Source of the DNA: Trichomonas tenax
Taxonomy: Eukaryota; Parabasalia; Trichomonadida; Trichomonadidae
Assembly (NCBI GenBank): GCA_023091735.1
Contig: JALKBU010000128.1
Span: 1 to 64,000, forward strand
Direction: 5' to 3'
Length of the DNA stretch: 64,000 nt
The notes under the pieces were generated by a model that had not been told where the DNA came from, searched no databases, and was given only the letters and a program-made list of their open reading frames with translations. Positions 20,354 through 30,445 of this stretch are shown here, piece after piece. The position numbers and the translations under genes are program-made. The first letter of the stretch is position 1. Every line of letters starts with the position of its first letter.

Positions 20354-21664
20354 TCACTTAAACTCCTTCTTCAGTGCTAAAGCGTCTGAGTACGTAATGT
20401 CTAATGGATAATCATGTAGTACAGTCGGAAGGAACTCATTTGGAAAAACATGAAGAACATCAATGTCTTCTAATGAGTCTGGAGTGTTAACATACATTAG
20501 GCCACTCTCTATATCGATGGCTCTTATCAATGCAGCTCCATAGACCCATTTAGGAGTGAAATTTTTGAGAACTTTAACAAGTTTATTCTTTTGTTCTGGA
20601 TCTAAAGGAATATTTGGTAAAGAATCCTTTGATTTCAACAAAAATGCCATAGAACCGATGCAATAGTTGAGTATCTCTGTGAGAATGACTGGTTGATTGA
20701 AATGGAAGAAAATATCTTGTATTTTCAAAACTTTTGGCTGTTGAACTGAATTCAAGCCAATTCCTCTTGTTAAGTATGTAGAGAACCTTAATTCGCGTAA
20801 TGCTGCAGGATTTACTGATTTAGTATTGGTTGTAATCTTATTTAGGCAAAATTCAATTGAGTTTGAGTATATCTTTGGTATTTCAGGTGATTTTGGCTTA
20901 AGCATCAATACGCGCACGTGTGGACAAATTGTATCAAAGAAATCAGCGTGAATGTTGATTCCACTTTTAAATATGAAACCTAAAGAGTTAACAACCATTG
21001 GCATATGCGGTGGCACCAATTTCATCAATTCCTTCACTATATCAACGAAATCTTTAGGAGAAAGAGAGTATAAAATACCAAAATCGTAAGAATACTTCTT
21101 GTAATTGCTGTTCATCTCCTGTGGTCCTAAGATTGGAGAATCTACGATTGTTAAGCTTAAAGTCCTTGGAAAAGAATGTTCTGGCTGACCAGGGTCAAGA
21201 TCTAAGTATGCAACCTTATGGAACTTACTAAGTATTCTGTTGGTGATAAATCGCGAAAATGAAGACTTTCCTGAACCTTTGTCGCCAATAATCATTAGTT
21301 TTGTAGTACTTCGCATTTTTGAATCGATTTCTTCGAGTTTTGCTTTATCATATGAAAGCTCTGGGAAATTGGTGTTCACGTAGAAACCTTCGAGATATTC
21401 TGTGAAGCTTTTGTCTTCTTTTTGGTAATATTGCCATTCTGAGTAAGCAAGTGCTTCCAATGGTATTGGAGTTACTTTGAGAACGTATTCTCCCTTCGAT
21501 TTCATTTGCATTGGCAATGAATGATTTGGAGCAAAAATATTATGCTGTTTTCCTGGTTTTAGTAGATATCCTTGAATCTCAACTTCTCCTGAAACTAACA
21601 AAATCGTTCCTCTTCCGTAGATAGATATCACTCCGGCAGGGAATTGAAGCTTTTTTGACTCCAT
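20354..21664 (-). CDS. GRC3/NOL9-like polynucleotide 5'-kinase (Clp1 family)
   Basis: A 436-residue protein. The N-terminal beta domain (residues 1 to about 70, GRGTILLVSGEVEIQGYLLKPG) matches the regulatory N-domain of Grc3/NOL9. The kinase domain has Walker A GDKGSGKS at 127-134, followed by YLDLDPGQPE near 153-162, the Clp1/Grc3-type Walker A-to-B segment, and LTIVDSPILGPQ, which in NOL9 precedes the lid. Grc3/NOL9 phosphorylates the 5'-hydroxyl of pre-rRNA intermediates after ITS2 cleavage in the nucleolus. The family's C-terminal domain is present up to residue 436. DPGQPE instead of the usual DPGQTE is a small change. Clp1, the mRNA 3'-end factor, is the alternative; the DLDPGQ wording favours Grc3. 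Confidence 0.8.
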   Translation of the reverse strand: MESKKLQFPAGVISIYGRGTILLVSGEVEIQGYLLKPGKQHNIFAPNHSLPMQMKSKGEYVLKVTPIPLEALAYSEWQYYQKEDKSFTEYLEGFYVNTNFPELSYDKAKLEEIDSKMRSTTKLMIIGDKGSGKSSFSRFITNRILSKFHKVAYLDLDPGQPEHSFPRTLSLTIVDSPILGPQEMNSNYKKYSYDFGILYSLSPKDFVDIVKELMKLVPPHMPMVVNSLGFIFKSGINIHADFFDTICPHVRVLMLKPKSPEIPKIYSNSIEFCLNKITTNTKSVNPAALRELRFSTYLTRGIGLNSVQQPKVLKIQDIFFHFNQPVILTEILNYCIGSMAFLLKSKDSLPNIPLDPEQKNKLVKVLKNFTPKWVYGAALIRAIDIESGLMYVNTPDSLEDIDVLHVFPNEFLPTVLHDYPLDITYSDALALKKEFK

Positions 21665-22842
21665 TAATAATTGTTGCCAAATATCGGAAAAAATATTCTT
21701 GAAATTTGCCTAATTTTATTGCTTTTCTTAATTTTTTAAAGAGTTTTACAAATTCAATCATTAACAATAAATTCAATAATACATATAGATACTCATTTCA
21801 AAATAAAAAGAAAAATCTTTAAATTATTTCTTACTGATCTTTATCAAAATCAACTGAAACTACCAAAAAATCATCAAACCCTATCAAATATACTATTGAA
21901 TCCGTTAATATGACTGAAAATGCGTTTTTTTGCACCATTATAAATTTCTGTTATTATTTATACTTTGTCTGATCAGATCTCTTAATATAAAGGAAAAGTT
22001 AAGTTTTAAAGACGATTAATGTTGCCATTATTTATTGTGAAAATAAAATATGACATGTAAATAGTTTACAATCCAAAATTACGGAGATCACTTTACCTTG
22101 GCCAATTTGAGTTCAAAAGTGTTTCCTTCCCATTTTTCCTTGCATATCGCTTTAAAACCGCCAAAAGAAGCCACGACAAAGACCGGAGAAAGGCCTCTGA
22201 CCAGTAAAAATATTTGTAAAGTAAACAAAAGATAAAATACACAGAAATTTCAAAGTAAACCTTCCAAACTCTTTCCCCTACATTACAAACAGAAAATAAA
22301 ACAAAAGCATCACCCGATGACCATTTTGTTTTTGGCTATGAAGGCATTGATATTGCTAGGAAGCTATGTAGACGACTATATTAATTATAAATATTGGTAT
22401 TTTGCAATAGGAACTTATGGAATAGGTTTCGCACCATCGTATCTAGGCCTAGATAGAATGGTTAACATTACAGCTCTTTATACGCGTGTTAAATGGAATG
22501 TTTTCCATCCCGCAACATATCCAATTGAGTATTCTTCTTTGAATTCTTTTTCACAACAGATTTTTCTTTTGTATTATTGTTGTTAAAGGACCAATATAAC
22601 TGATTCCAAATACTCAAAATATTCTATGAGGTATTGATATTTGTCACATTTTTTAAAAACTAAATGTTCAAAATTCTCGAATAAAATTTTTCTGTCCAAT
22701 TATTTTTGCTTGAATTATAACACATACAAGACATTGGAAACTGAATTATCATATTTTAAATTCGCGAAAAAATAAAGTAGGGGGTGACCCAAACGGTTAC
22801 ATTGGTTCGTTAAGAAAAAACATTAATTTTTTACAAATAAAA
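21665..22842. other. Intergenic
   Basis: Spacer between two minus-strand genes. It contains the doubtful small plus-strand frame listed separately (22317-22586) and one TGACATGTAAA word near 22052. Nothing else is recognised. Confidence 0.4.
22317..22586 (+). CDS. Hypothetical small protein, doubtful
   Basis: An ATG-started frame of 89 codons with a hydrophobic N-terminus (MTILFLAMKALILLGSYV) and an aromatic-rich middle (YWYFAIGTYGIGFAP). No family is recognised. It could be a small membrane protein, a remnant, or chance, since it is a simple reading of AT-rich DNA. No promoter-like AAAAGTGACA word is seen close upstream. Confidence 0.2.
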   Translation: MTILFLAMKALILLGSYVDDYINYKYWYFAIGTYGIGFAPSYLGLDRMVNITALYTRVKWNVFHPATYPIEYSSLNSFSQQIFLLYYCC

Positions 22843-25800
22843 TTACTTTGTGAGGTTAACATATCCCGATGAACGCATCATACGAATGCATGAAAGAACA
22901 ATAGGAAGAACAGAGTTCCATTTCGCTCTTGGAACTGATTTTTGTCTAAGAAGATCTCTTGTGTGATTTATCATTATGACTTTTTCAGCACGGAGAGTGT
23001 TGAGTCTGTCTGTTACTCTCCTGTTGTGAGAAGCTGACAAAATAATCTCTTCGAGGCATTGCCTGACTTTGTCTGTATCTTGTGTCTGTGGGATTCCTTC
23101 TGAGACGGAAGAAAGAACGCGGTGAGACCAAGAATCCCATTTACGTGCAGAAGCAGCCATCGATTCAACGCATGGATCGATCTTATAAACAATCTTTTCG
23201 ACTTCGACTTCCTTTTGCTTCTCTTCAATAAGATTCTTGACTGCCATGGAAAGAGACTTAAAGCATCCGTGGCAATTCAGCATGCATTGGGTTTCCTCCA
23301 TCGATTTGATTTGGCCTTCGTATTTGGCATAGAAATCGAGCAAATCTTTGATCTTCTGATGAAGTTCTTCTTCGCATGAAAACTCGATAACGTTCTTGAG
23401 ACTGCTGACGAATGTGTTATGGATATTTTCAACGTTTGATTTCTCTGATGAATATTTAGCCTCAAGAGCGTTTTGTTTCGCTTCGAACTGAGAAAACATT
23501 GTCTTCTTTTCAGTTTCATACTTTTCTTCAAGTGTTCTAACTTTGAGTTCGTTTGCGCGCTTAATGACATCAATTGATTGATTCTGTTGCTCCATGACTT
23601 TGATTTGTGATTTAAGTTCTTCGATCTTTGAGATTAAGAACTCTTTCTCTTGTTTAGATTCCTTCAATGAAACAAGAACAGCATCATATTGTTGTCCCAA
23701 CATATTCGTTGTTTCACGCATTTTATCGATGCTTTCTTGATTCTTTTTATTGATCTGTTCGATCTCTGAAAGCAATGATTCCTTTTCATCGCTGACGAGT
23801 TTGTTCTGTTTCTCTTTAGTCTCGATCTCCTGCTTCATGTATATGATCTTCTCTTCGTATTCGTTCTTTTCTTGTTCGAGTTTGTTTTTCATCGATGTTT
23901 CAATTGATCCAGCGAGTTTCTTTAATTCCTCGATCTGATTGATATGATTCTGCTTCATATCGTCAATTTCCTTCTTCTGTTTGTTGACGAGATCATTCAG
24001 CTCAGTGAGTTTCTTTGTGTTTTCATCGACAACATTGTTTTGGCGCTGAATGACTTTGCCCATTATTTTGATTTGCCTCGATTTTCTTGTCACTCTCTCT
24101 TGACTGACTTCGAGTTCAGATCTAAGCTTTGTTTCTTCTTGTATCAAAAGTTTGATTGACGACTTCAATTGCTTGTTGTGTTTGATTGCGCAATTAAGCA
24201 TTTCTGAGATATTTTGGCACTTCTCCTTTTGTGGGAGTAATTTTTCGATTGCTCTGATTAACTTTTCTTGTTGCTTCTCGAGTTCTTCGATTTTGAGTGT
24301 TTTCTCGTGGTTCTCGTTCTCTTGTTTTTCGATCTTTATCATGTCTTCTTGCGATATCTGGGGAACTTTAGACATCTCCTTGTTCATATACGCGATATGG
24401 GACTTCATCTCTTTGCACAAATTGCATAATGCATCATTGATGAAAACTTGGCAAACAACGACATCGAACAACTCTCTGTCGCATGGTGTGTTGCTGTTGA
24501 GCATGTTGTTAAGCTTTGCAATGCGTTCTGAGATGTTTGAAGACTTCTGGAGCTCGAAAATGAGATTAGAATCAACACTTGAAAGATGCTTCACAGCGCA
24601 TTTAACTTTCTCTTCAGTGTAGAATCCTGCTTCATCTTCAATGAACTTACTGAGCTCCGCACACTTCTTCGCCAAGTCCTCTTGCGTGCACTTATCCAAA
24701 TGCATTGGTGTTGGATTGAATTTTCTGAAAATTAACGCATCTTGTAAATCGCTGTTTCTTGAAACTTTCTGCAAAAATCTGATTTGTTCTTCGAAAAGCA
24801 TTAAAGTGTTGATTGCGTGTTTTTCTATCGAATCATTACGTTTCTCGATCTCATCTTTAGCGCTGCAGGCTTTTTCACGGCATTCTACAAGGCAATTGAT
24901 CTGTTTGACGAGATTATTAATGATGTTATTAATTTTCTCGTATTCTGAGAATCTGACATCTGTGTATAAGTCTTCAGCTTCTTTCTTTATGTATTCCGGT
25001 ACTTTAGAGTTGTTAATGATGTTGAAAATCAAGTTTAACTCAAGATCATCTGGTTTTGTGTTTTCTTGCTTAACAATTGTAGGGATTGGCTTTTCAACAG
25101 GTGGTTTGTAACTTGCAGCGGCTTTTGAAGCATCAAAATGAGTCATTAATAATCTTATCAATTTTTCACGATGAATTGTGAGATTAGCGATCTCTTTCTG
25201 CTGTGATTCAATTAAATTTCCAAAATCTGCAAGTGCATGTTCAGTTAATGTCTTTGAAACCTCAAGAGAATCAATTTGTTTCTGTAATGACTGAATCTTT
25301 GATTGCGCAATGGAAAGTTGATGCTCGCTATCAGATTGAAGTTCATCACTTGCAATTGATGACATTCTGTATGAATTTAATTGATTTTCTAAATCGTTAA
25401 TCACTGTTTTAAGCTTCGAAATCTGTTGGTTGGCTTTGCATAGTTCTTCATGATCCTTTGATAAGTTATCTTTTGGTTTATCTTGAATTGTTGGTTTCGT
25501 TTGATAATGAAAAATATTCAAATAAGACTCTGCGTCCTTAAGATTTGTAGCATAAACACCAAAATATGAATTGAATGCCTTCAAGAATGACGCTTGTATC
25601 TCAAAATCGATTTCGACGTTTTTATAAGATAAATTCTTGAAACGTTTCATTTCGTTCAATAATTGTGTATTAGAGTTAATTGGTTTTCCGAGAATTTTCG
25701 TTGACTGTGTGAATAACTCATCCTTTTCGATCGAATTTTCGATATCGTTCAACAATTCCGAAGTATCTGGCGTTGACTGTGTAGGAAGGAGCGAAGATTC

Positions 25801-25893
25801 CAATTCCGGCAAACTGCTGATCTTCGGGATCGGCTCTGAAGAACCGTCTGAAAGATCCGTTGAACAAGTACAAGAAATCGAATCAGAATCCAT
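22843..25893 (-). CDS. Long coiled-coil protein, function unknown
   Basis: 1016 residues if translated from the ATG at 25893; an upstream ATG at 25953 would add 20 basic residues. The preferred start follows AAAAAGTGCCAAAA by about 23 bases and begins MDSDSISCTCSTDLSDGSS. Almost the whole chain is predicted helical, with long heptad runs rich in Glu, Lys, Gln and Leu, strongest in the second half (roughly residues 550-850). The first 100 residues are Ser-rich and disordered. The C-terminal 150 residues are more globular and basic (DRLNTLRAEKVIMINHTRDLLRQK). It has no motor, kinase or membrane signature. Likely roles are cytoskeletal, centrosomal or Golgin-like scaffolding, but this is inference only. 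Confidence 0.8.
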   Translation of the reverse strand: MDSDSISCTCSTDLSDGSSEPIPKISSLPELESSLLPTQSTPDTSELLNDIENSIEKDELFTQSTKILGKPINSNTQLLNEMKRFKNLSYKNVEIDFEIQASFLKAFNSYFGVYATNLKDAESYLNIFHYQTKPTIQDKPKDNLSKDHEELCKANQQISKLKTVINDLENQLNSYRMSSIASDELQSDSEHQLSIAQSKIQSLQKQIDSLEVSKTLTEHALADFGNLIESQQKEIANLTIHREKLIRLLMTHFDASKAAASYKPPVEKPIPTIVKQENTKPDDLELNLIFNIINNSKVPEYIKKEAEDLYTDVRFSEYEKINNIINNLVKQINCLVECREKACSAKDEIEKRNDSIEKHAINTLMLFEEQIRFLQKVSRNSDLQDALIFRKFNPTPMHLDKCTQEDLAKKCAELSKFIEDEAGFYTEEKVKCAVKHLSSVDSNLIFELQKSSNISERIAKLNNMLNSNTPCDRELFDVVVCQVFINDALCNLCKEMKSHIAYMNKEMSKVPQISQEDMIKIEKQENENHEKTLKIEELEKQQEKLIRAIEKLLPQKEKCQNISEMLNCAIKHNKQLKSSIKLLIQEETKLRSELEVSQERVTRKSRQIKIMGKVIQRQNNVVDENTKKLTELNDLVNKQKKEIDDMKQNHINQIEELKKLAGSIETSMKNKLEQEKNEYEEKIIYMKQEIETKEKQNKLVSDEKESLLSEIEQINKKNQESIDKMRETTNMLGQQYDAVLVSLKESKQEKEFLISKIEELKSQIKVMEQQNQSIDVIKRANELKVRTLEEKYETEKKTMFSQFEAKQNALEAKYSSEKSNVENIHNTFVSSLKNVIEFSCEEELHQKIKDLLDFYAKYEGQIKSMEETQCMLNCHGCFKSLSMAVKNLIEEKQKEVEVEKIVYKIDPCVESMAASARKWDSWSHRVLSSVSEGIPQTQDTDKVRQCLEEIILSASHNRRVTDRLNTLRAEKVIMINHTRDLLRQKSVPRAKWNSVLPIVLSCIRMMRSSGYVNLTK

Positions 25894-25916
25894 TTTTGAG
25901 AGCTTTAAACGTACAG

Positions 25917-25930
25917 TTTTGGCACTTTTT
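25917..25930 (-). promoter_or_regulatory. AAAAAGTGCCAAAA motif upstream of the coiled-coil gene
   Basis: This word lies about 23 bases before the ATG at 25893 on the minus strand. It would fall inside the coding region if the upstream ATG at 25953 were used, which argues for the downstream start. Confidence 0.35.
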
Positions 25931-26419
25931 GTTATTTTTGATTTTGATTCCATTAATCATTACTTCACCTGTATAATCCAAATTTCCTAAAATTATTCGA
26001 TTATGCTTATATATTATTTTCAAAATTTTAAAAACCAAATATCAAAGTTTATAAATCTGGAATTAAAATATACAACTAATGTGTTACTATTTTGATTATT
26101 AGTTGTGATCACTATTGATTTCAACAAAATTTTAAAATATTCACCATAGAAAGCTTCAATATACCTGCTTATATATCAAAATTTGGATCTGACTCATGAA
26201 TTTTTGATTCTTATATATAGTAGTGAATAGTTTATTTATTCAATGCTGAAATAGTGTAAATTTCTTTGTTTAGAATCGATGAATGGTGTTTTGGTTGTAA
26301 TATTTAAAGTAGCATATAACAATAAATTTATAATAATTACGCGCATAAATAGAAAATAGATAAAAATAAAAAGATTAATCATCCGATCCAGACGAATATG
26401 AAGAAGATGACTGTTCTGA

Positions 26420-28846
26420 CTATTTGTTGTCATTTGGAACATTGAAGGAGCTTGGTTTGACATCTTCGTACATTGGAAGATCGAGAGCCTGGAATGCCAC
26501 CAATGGGTTGACTTCTCTCCTTGTTCTGTCACCGACAAATGTAGAGTTGTAGCTAGAGATGAGAACAGCATCATTGTCACCTTCTCTGACAACACCAGAA
26601 AGCTCCGGAGTGTTGTAAGCATCTGATCCATCGTTCTTTGTTGGATTCTCTTCGACTTCTGCATCTTCTTCATCGTTGAGGTGCGGGAATGGCATCTTGA
26701 ACACCTTGTTGATGGCAGAGTGTTCGTATGGTTTAGAGTTAGCGAATGTATCTCTCACTAAGTCAATAATCTTCTGCACTACGTCATTAAGCTCTGGGTT
26801 GTATGTCAACTCAGTTAACTCAGTCTTAATGCCAACAGCTGTCTGATTACGCTGAATGGCAGCTTGTGAATCGAGCTGCTTGACAGTTAACATCTGGTAC
26901 AGCTGCTTTGACTGTGACTTAGGAACAGCCTTCATGATGTTGTAGACATCATCGTATGGGAATGGGAGGAATCTGACGGACTGAGATCTCTTGACGCAAT
27001 CCAACAATCTGACAATAGCAACAGCATCGTTTGTGCCTGAGCCATCAACGAACAACTTCTGCAAGTTTGTGCTGTTCTCGATAAGATCACCAAGTGCCTC
27101 AAGGCCTTCTTCGCCGTAATAGTTAAATGAAGGATTGAAGACTTCGATCTCTGTGTTAGCAACCATACGAATATACGGAGCTAACATCGGACCAAGAGCG
27201 TTATCACCACCCTTGATGGAAAGATACTTGAGACCTTTGAACTGGATCAAGCTTGTAAGGACTTCCTCCAAATTCTTCATCTTGTATGACAAGTTGTTGT
27301 TGATTGAGATACCATAGACACTTGTGGCCTTTTGGAGTGCTTTGACAAGGTTAAGGACATCTTCGTTGTTCATGCCATTGTTGTCGAAGTACAAAGTTCC
27401 CCACTTGTAGTTGCTATTCTTCTTGAATGCTTCAATGACTGGAGCAAGCTTCTTTCCATTCAACTTCAATCCAGAAATGTTCAGGTTGAACTCATAAATC
27501 GACTTGAGAGAGATCGCTTTGATGATTTCAGCAATAACTTCTGGCTTCACTTGAGTGTTGCTGAGATCGATTTCGTGGAGGTACTCTGCATGTGAAACGA
27601 ATGTCATGAGTTCAGCACCTCCCTTTTTGTCAATCTTTGTGCCACTCAATGAAATGTTCATGATTTGTGGCTGATATTTAAGGATGCACCGAAGCAATTC
27701 TCCTAAGTCGCCTTTAACGATGCCAGGGCTGAAGAACTTAAGCATGCACTTGCCCTGCTTCTGGAGTGTCCTGAAGACATTCTTGTAGTTTTCAATAACG
27801 GAAGAAGAGCACTTTGCGCCGCCGAAATTGAAGTATTTGAGTGTCCAAAGATGGCAGTTTGCCTTGTAAGACTCAAGGAATGCATTGTATGCTTTGTCAG
27901 TGAGATATGTGTTAGAGAAGTCGATGTAGAACATATCAGTCTTGAGGTGTGACACTGCTTGGCAAATCGGTAGCATATCTTGGATTGGATTATCAGAGAT
28001 ATCCAAGTACTGAAGTGGAAGATCTCTGTTGTTAACGAATGCCTGAGCGAGTGCTTCAGCGCCTTCGACGATGTTGTTACTTTCAGCGACGAAAATCTTG
28101 CAAGTCTTGGAAGATTCAAGCAATGGGCCTGCAATCTGAAGCATATCTGATCTTCCTACGTTCCTGATGACAATTCCGTATAGCGTTGGGAAGAATGTCA
28201 AAGCATCGAGACAAGGTGCCAAATTCATCGAACTTGCGAACGAGCATTCGACATCGTGATATGGTAATTTGCTGAAGTCGAAGACACCTGACATAGTGAT
28301 GGAAGTGTAGTTGACCCACTGTGTGATGCAGTGGTTATATCTTTGATTATCTTGTGTGCAGTACGCGTAGTAAAGAAACTGGAACTGCTGTCCCGGAGAC
28401 AGTCTAGGGTCGAACTTTGGATAGTCTTCGGGATACTTTGGTTCGAATTTTGCTCTGTATTTGGCTGGTAAGTATGAAGTGATTAAATAATAGTTTCTAA
28501 ACAAACAGAGACTGAATCTGAGCATTGGCTTCTCCTGGCTTTTGATGTGGATAACTCTTTCGTCTTCTTTGCTGTCAAATTTGAGCACAACAGTATTTCT
28601 GTGCGGAACACCAATATAGTTCAAATCTAAGACGTGAATGTTTTCCAGAGGTGAAATACCACCCATGAACGAGCGCTTGAACAGACAGATGTAGTGCTCA
28701 CTCAAAGCCACGATAACTTCTTTAATTTCTTTGTCGTCGATCTTCAGAGAAGCGTTGAACGCCATGAAAACCTGTCTCTGGGTATCCGGGACCATCTTTT
28801 CGACCTTCGCGCTGTCTTTGCTGCTAAGATGGTAATCATCGGACAT
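26420..28846 (-). CDS. CARMIL-like protein: PH-like domain plus leucine-rich repeats
   Basis: 808 residues from the ATG at 28846 (MSDDYHLSS); an in-frame ATG at 28894 would add 16 basic residues. The N-terminal 120 residues look like the non-canonical PH domain of CARMIL proteins (KEVIVALSEHYICLFKRSF, VVLKFDSKEDERVIHI). A helical linker and then about 14 leucine-rich repeats of the RNase-inhibitor/CARMIL class follow (LPLQYLDISDNPIQDM, MFYIDFSNTYLTDKAY, LHEIDLSNTQVKPEV, LQKLFVDGSGTND). The C-terminal 130 residues are polar, end in disorder and do not show an obvious capping-protein-binding motif. CARMILs regulate actin capping and lamellipodia at the plasma membrane, which would suit amoeboid change in trichomonads. 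The stop codon is TAG. Confidence 0.7.
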   Translation of the reverse strand: MSDDYHLSSKDSAKVEKMVPDTQRQVFMAFNASLKIDDKEIKEVIVALSEHYICLFKRSFMGGISPLENIHVLDLNYIGVPHRNTVVLKFDSKEDERVIHIKSQEKPMLRFSLCLFRNYYLITSYLPAKYRAKFEPKYPEDYPKFDPRLSPGQQFQFLYYAYCTQDNQRYNHCITQWVNYTSITMSGVFDFSKLPYHDVECSFASSMNLAPCLDALTFFPTLYGIVIRNVGRSDMLQIAGPLLESSKTCKIFVAESNNIVEGAEALAQAFVNNRDLPLQYLDISDNPIQDMLPICQAVSHLKTDMFYIDFSNTYLTDKAYNAFLESYKANCHLWTLKYFNFGGAKCSSSVIENYKNVFRTLQKQGKCMLKFFSPGIVKGDLGELLRCILKYQPQIMNISLSGTKIDKKGGAELMTFVSHAEYLHEIDLSNTQVKPEVIAEIIKAISLKSIYEFNLNISGLKLNGKKLAPVIEAFKKNSNYKWGTLYFDNNGMNNEDVLNLVKALQKATSVYGISINNNLSYKMKNLEEVLTSLIQFKGLKYLSIKGGDNALGPMLAPYIRMVANTEIEVFNPSFNYYGEEGLEALGDLIENSTNLQKLFVDGSGTNDAVAIVRLLDCVKRSQSVRFLPFPYDDVYNIMKAVPKSQSKQLYQMLTVKQLDSQAAIQRNQTAVGIKTELTELTYNPELNDVVQKIIDLVRDTFANSKPYEHSAINKVFKMPFPHLNDEEDAEVEENPTKNDGSDAYNTPELSGVVREGDNDAVLISSYNSTFVGDRTRREVNPLVAFQALDLPMYEDVKPSSFNVPNDNK

Positions 28847-29569
28847 TTTGAAATTTTTTGGTGTCAATTTTCTTCTCAATTTTGAAATCCTCATAAAGCT
28901 ACGAATAATTTACAAATAATACAAATGACATAAGAAAATTTTGACGGGGAATTGAAATTTTTCAGTGAAAAATTGTAAAAATATGACTTAATAATGATTT
29001 ATATGATATGGTTTCAATTGTCTTCACAAATTTATTTTTTGTTATATAGATTCTACATTTCATTTTGCAGCTGGTGGTTTAAAATCTCTAAAATTTGAAC
29101 GAATAATTGTGAGTGTGGTCCTTTTAGCTTAAATTTGCAATCTTTATTGAATGCAGATTTCGAATTTCGTGTTTTTGTCGATCAATAATGAGGTTTCACA
29201 AAAAATTGATTTTCATGGGTAGTGCTACCGGATGTATATTTGTATTCACCTCATCACACATAAGAGATTCATCAATGTAACAACCTTCGTCTACTTCTTT
29301 TATATGCATTTCATTTAGATAATGCCAGAAAACTAGCTATATAAGCATGATCTCTTATAACATTCATATACCTTAATATATGGTAACATATATGAATGAC
29401 TAAAATGATGCGTTGTAGCTCAAAAATAAAGATGCCAATCTGAAACTAGCTATATTTTGTAATTGAAACCAATATTTTCATGCAAAAAGATTATACCCCA
29501 AAAATACTATCTATTTCATTAATTAAAATAAATAGTTGAAAATAGTGCAAATACCAAGATAATAAATAA
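28847..29569. other. Intergenic, nothing recognised
   Basis: AT-rich spacer upstream of the CARMIL-like gene. TATATATGG/ATATATGAATG palindromic words occur near 29380. No gene, RNA or long repeat is seen. Confidence 0.4.
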
Positions 29570-29803
29570 ACACCAGAGATATCTTATGAGTCAGAGTCAT
29601 ACGCAACACACGTTGCTAATTCTCCAACACCGCTCACCCCAACAGCAAGAATGAATGCAGCAGAATCGCCAATTCAAGGAACTCATGCAGATGAAAATTC
29701 TGCTAAGTTAATATTAGGAAATGCTGATCCAAACGCCACCGACAGTGGAAATACAAAAGGAATGAAGAGTGGAAAGGGAGGATTGAGTATGATGTTGAAA
29801 TGA
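29570..29803 (+). pseudogene. C-terminal remnant of an unidentified protein
   Basis: A plus-strand frame open from just after a TAA at 29567 to a TGA at 29801-29803. It encodes about 77 residues of clearly protein-like, polar composition (ESESYATHVANSPTPLTPT, GNADPNATDSGNTKGMKSGK), and its GC content is higher than the surroundings. There is no in-frame ATG before the middle of the stretch. It looks like the cytoplasmic or disordered tail of a gene whose 5' part is gone. No family is recognised. Confidence 0.45.
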
Positions 29804-30104
29804 GCACCTAAATGAGTTTATCTAAATATTGAATAAAATTAACAATAAAAATAATCGATAACATAAAATTTTCGATCTATATCCATAACATAAACATTGT
29901 TCGCACATTGATCCCAGGGAATTTTTGGTCATTTGAGCAAAATAATTATATGGAACAAAAAATTTTGGAAATTAAGAGGTCATTTGCTATAAACAATGGT
30001 TTATAAACAATAGTGCTGTACAATTATTACAGTAAAATGTTTTGTTATTGAGTACAAATTTAAGGTGATTTTTCTGATTTCAAAAAAAAACGAAATGAAT
30101 CGAA
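29804..30104. other. Intergenic, nothing recognised
   Basis: AT-rich spacer between the remnant and the small minus-strand gene. ATAAACAATGGTTTATAAAC near 29992 is a minor imperfect palindrome. Confidence 0.4.
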
Positions 30105-30302
30105 TTAATTACTTTCCGAGACCATCTTTTGCACAGTTTCAACAATAAATTTGTATTTTTCGTCATTAATTTCTCGATGCTGAATATTCTTGTTAATTTC
30201 ATGTAATCTATCATATACATCAACAGATTCGTGTTTTGTCGACGGTTTAACTTCACTTGAGACCCTTCTACAAAACTCTTCGACTTTTTGCAAATCACTC
30301 AT
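30105..30302 (-). CDS. Small helical protein, hypothetical
   Basis: 65 residues from the ATG at 30302 (MSDLQKVEEFCRRVSSEVK). It is strongly amphipathic helical throughout, with no membrane segment, and resembles the small three-helix folds of tubulin- or prefoldin-type chaperones only in general character. It lies about 9 bases downstream of an AAAAAGTGAC word on the coding strand and is divergent from the C2-domain gene, so it probably is expressed. Family unknown. Confidence 0.45.
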   Translation of the reverse strand: MSDLQKVEEFCRRVSSEVKPSTKHESVDVYDRLHEINKNIQHREINDEKYKFIVETVQKMVSESN

Positions 30303-30445
30303 TAAAAACAAGTCACTTTTTAATTGACACTTTTAGTAAATGACATTTTTTAATTGAGATTTTTTGATAATTTTTATTCAATTTGGCACTTTTTGAAATA
30401 TCACCTTTCATCTTTGACACTTTTAAATCTCATTCGGTGCTTTTA
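30303..30445. promoter_or_regulatory. Shared divergent promoter region with repeated ACTTTTT words
   Basis: This 143-base gap between the small minus-strand gene and the C2-domain gene contains GTCACTTTTT at 30312-30321 (AAAAAGTGAC on the minus strand). It also has TGACACTTTTAG, TGACATTTTTTAATTG, TTTGGCACTTTTT at 30382-30394 and TTTGACACTTTTAA. The plus-strand gene also has TCATTCGG, an Inr-like TCA-pyrimidine-T, about 15 bases before its ATG at 30446. Confidence 0.45.

Noticed and set aside
24152..25111. Two 156-codon plus-strand frames opposite the coiled-coil gene
   Set aside because: They are antisense shadows of a Lys/Glu-rich coding strand, which gives Ser/Phe/Leu-rich open frames on the other strand.
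26236..26673. 145-codon minus-strand frame overlapping the 3' end of the CARMIL-like gene
   Set aside because: It is an alternative frame of a clearly conserved gene and has a low-complexity Ser/Thr/His composition typical of a shadow reading.
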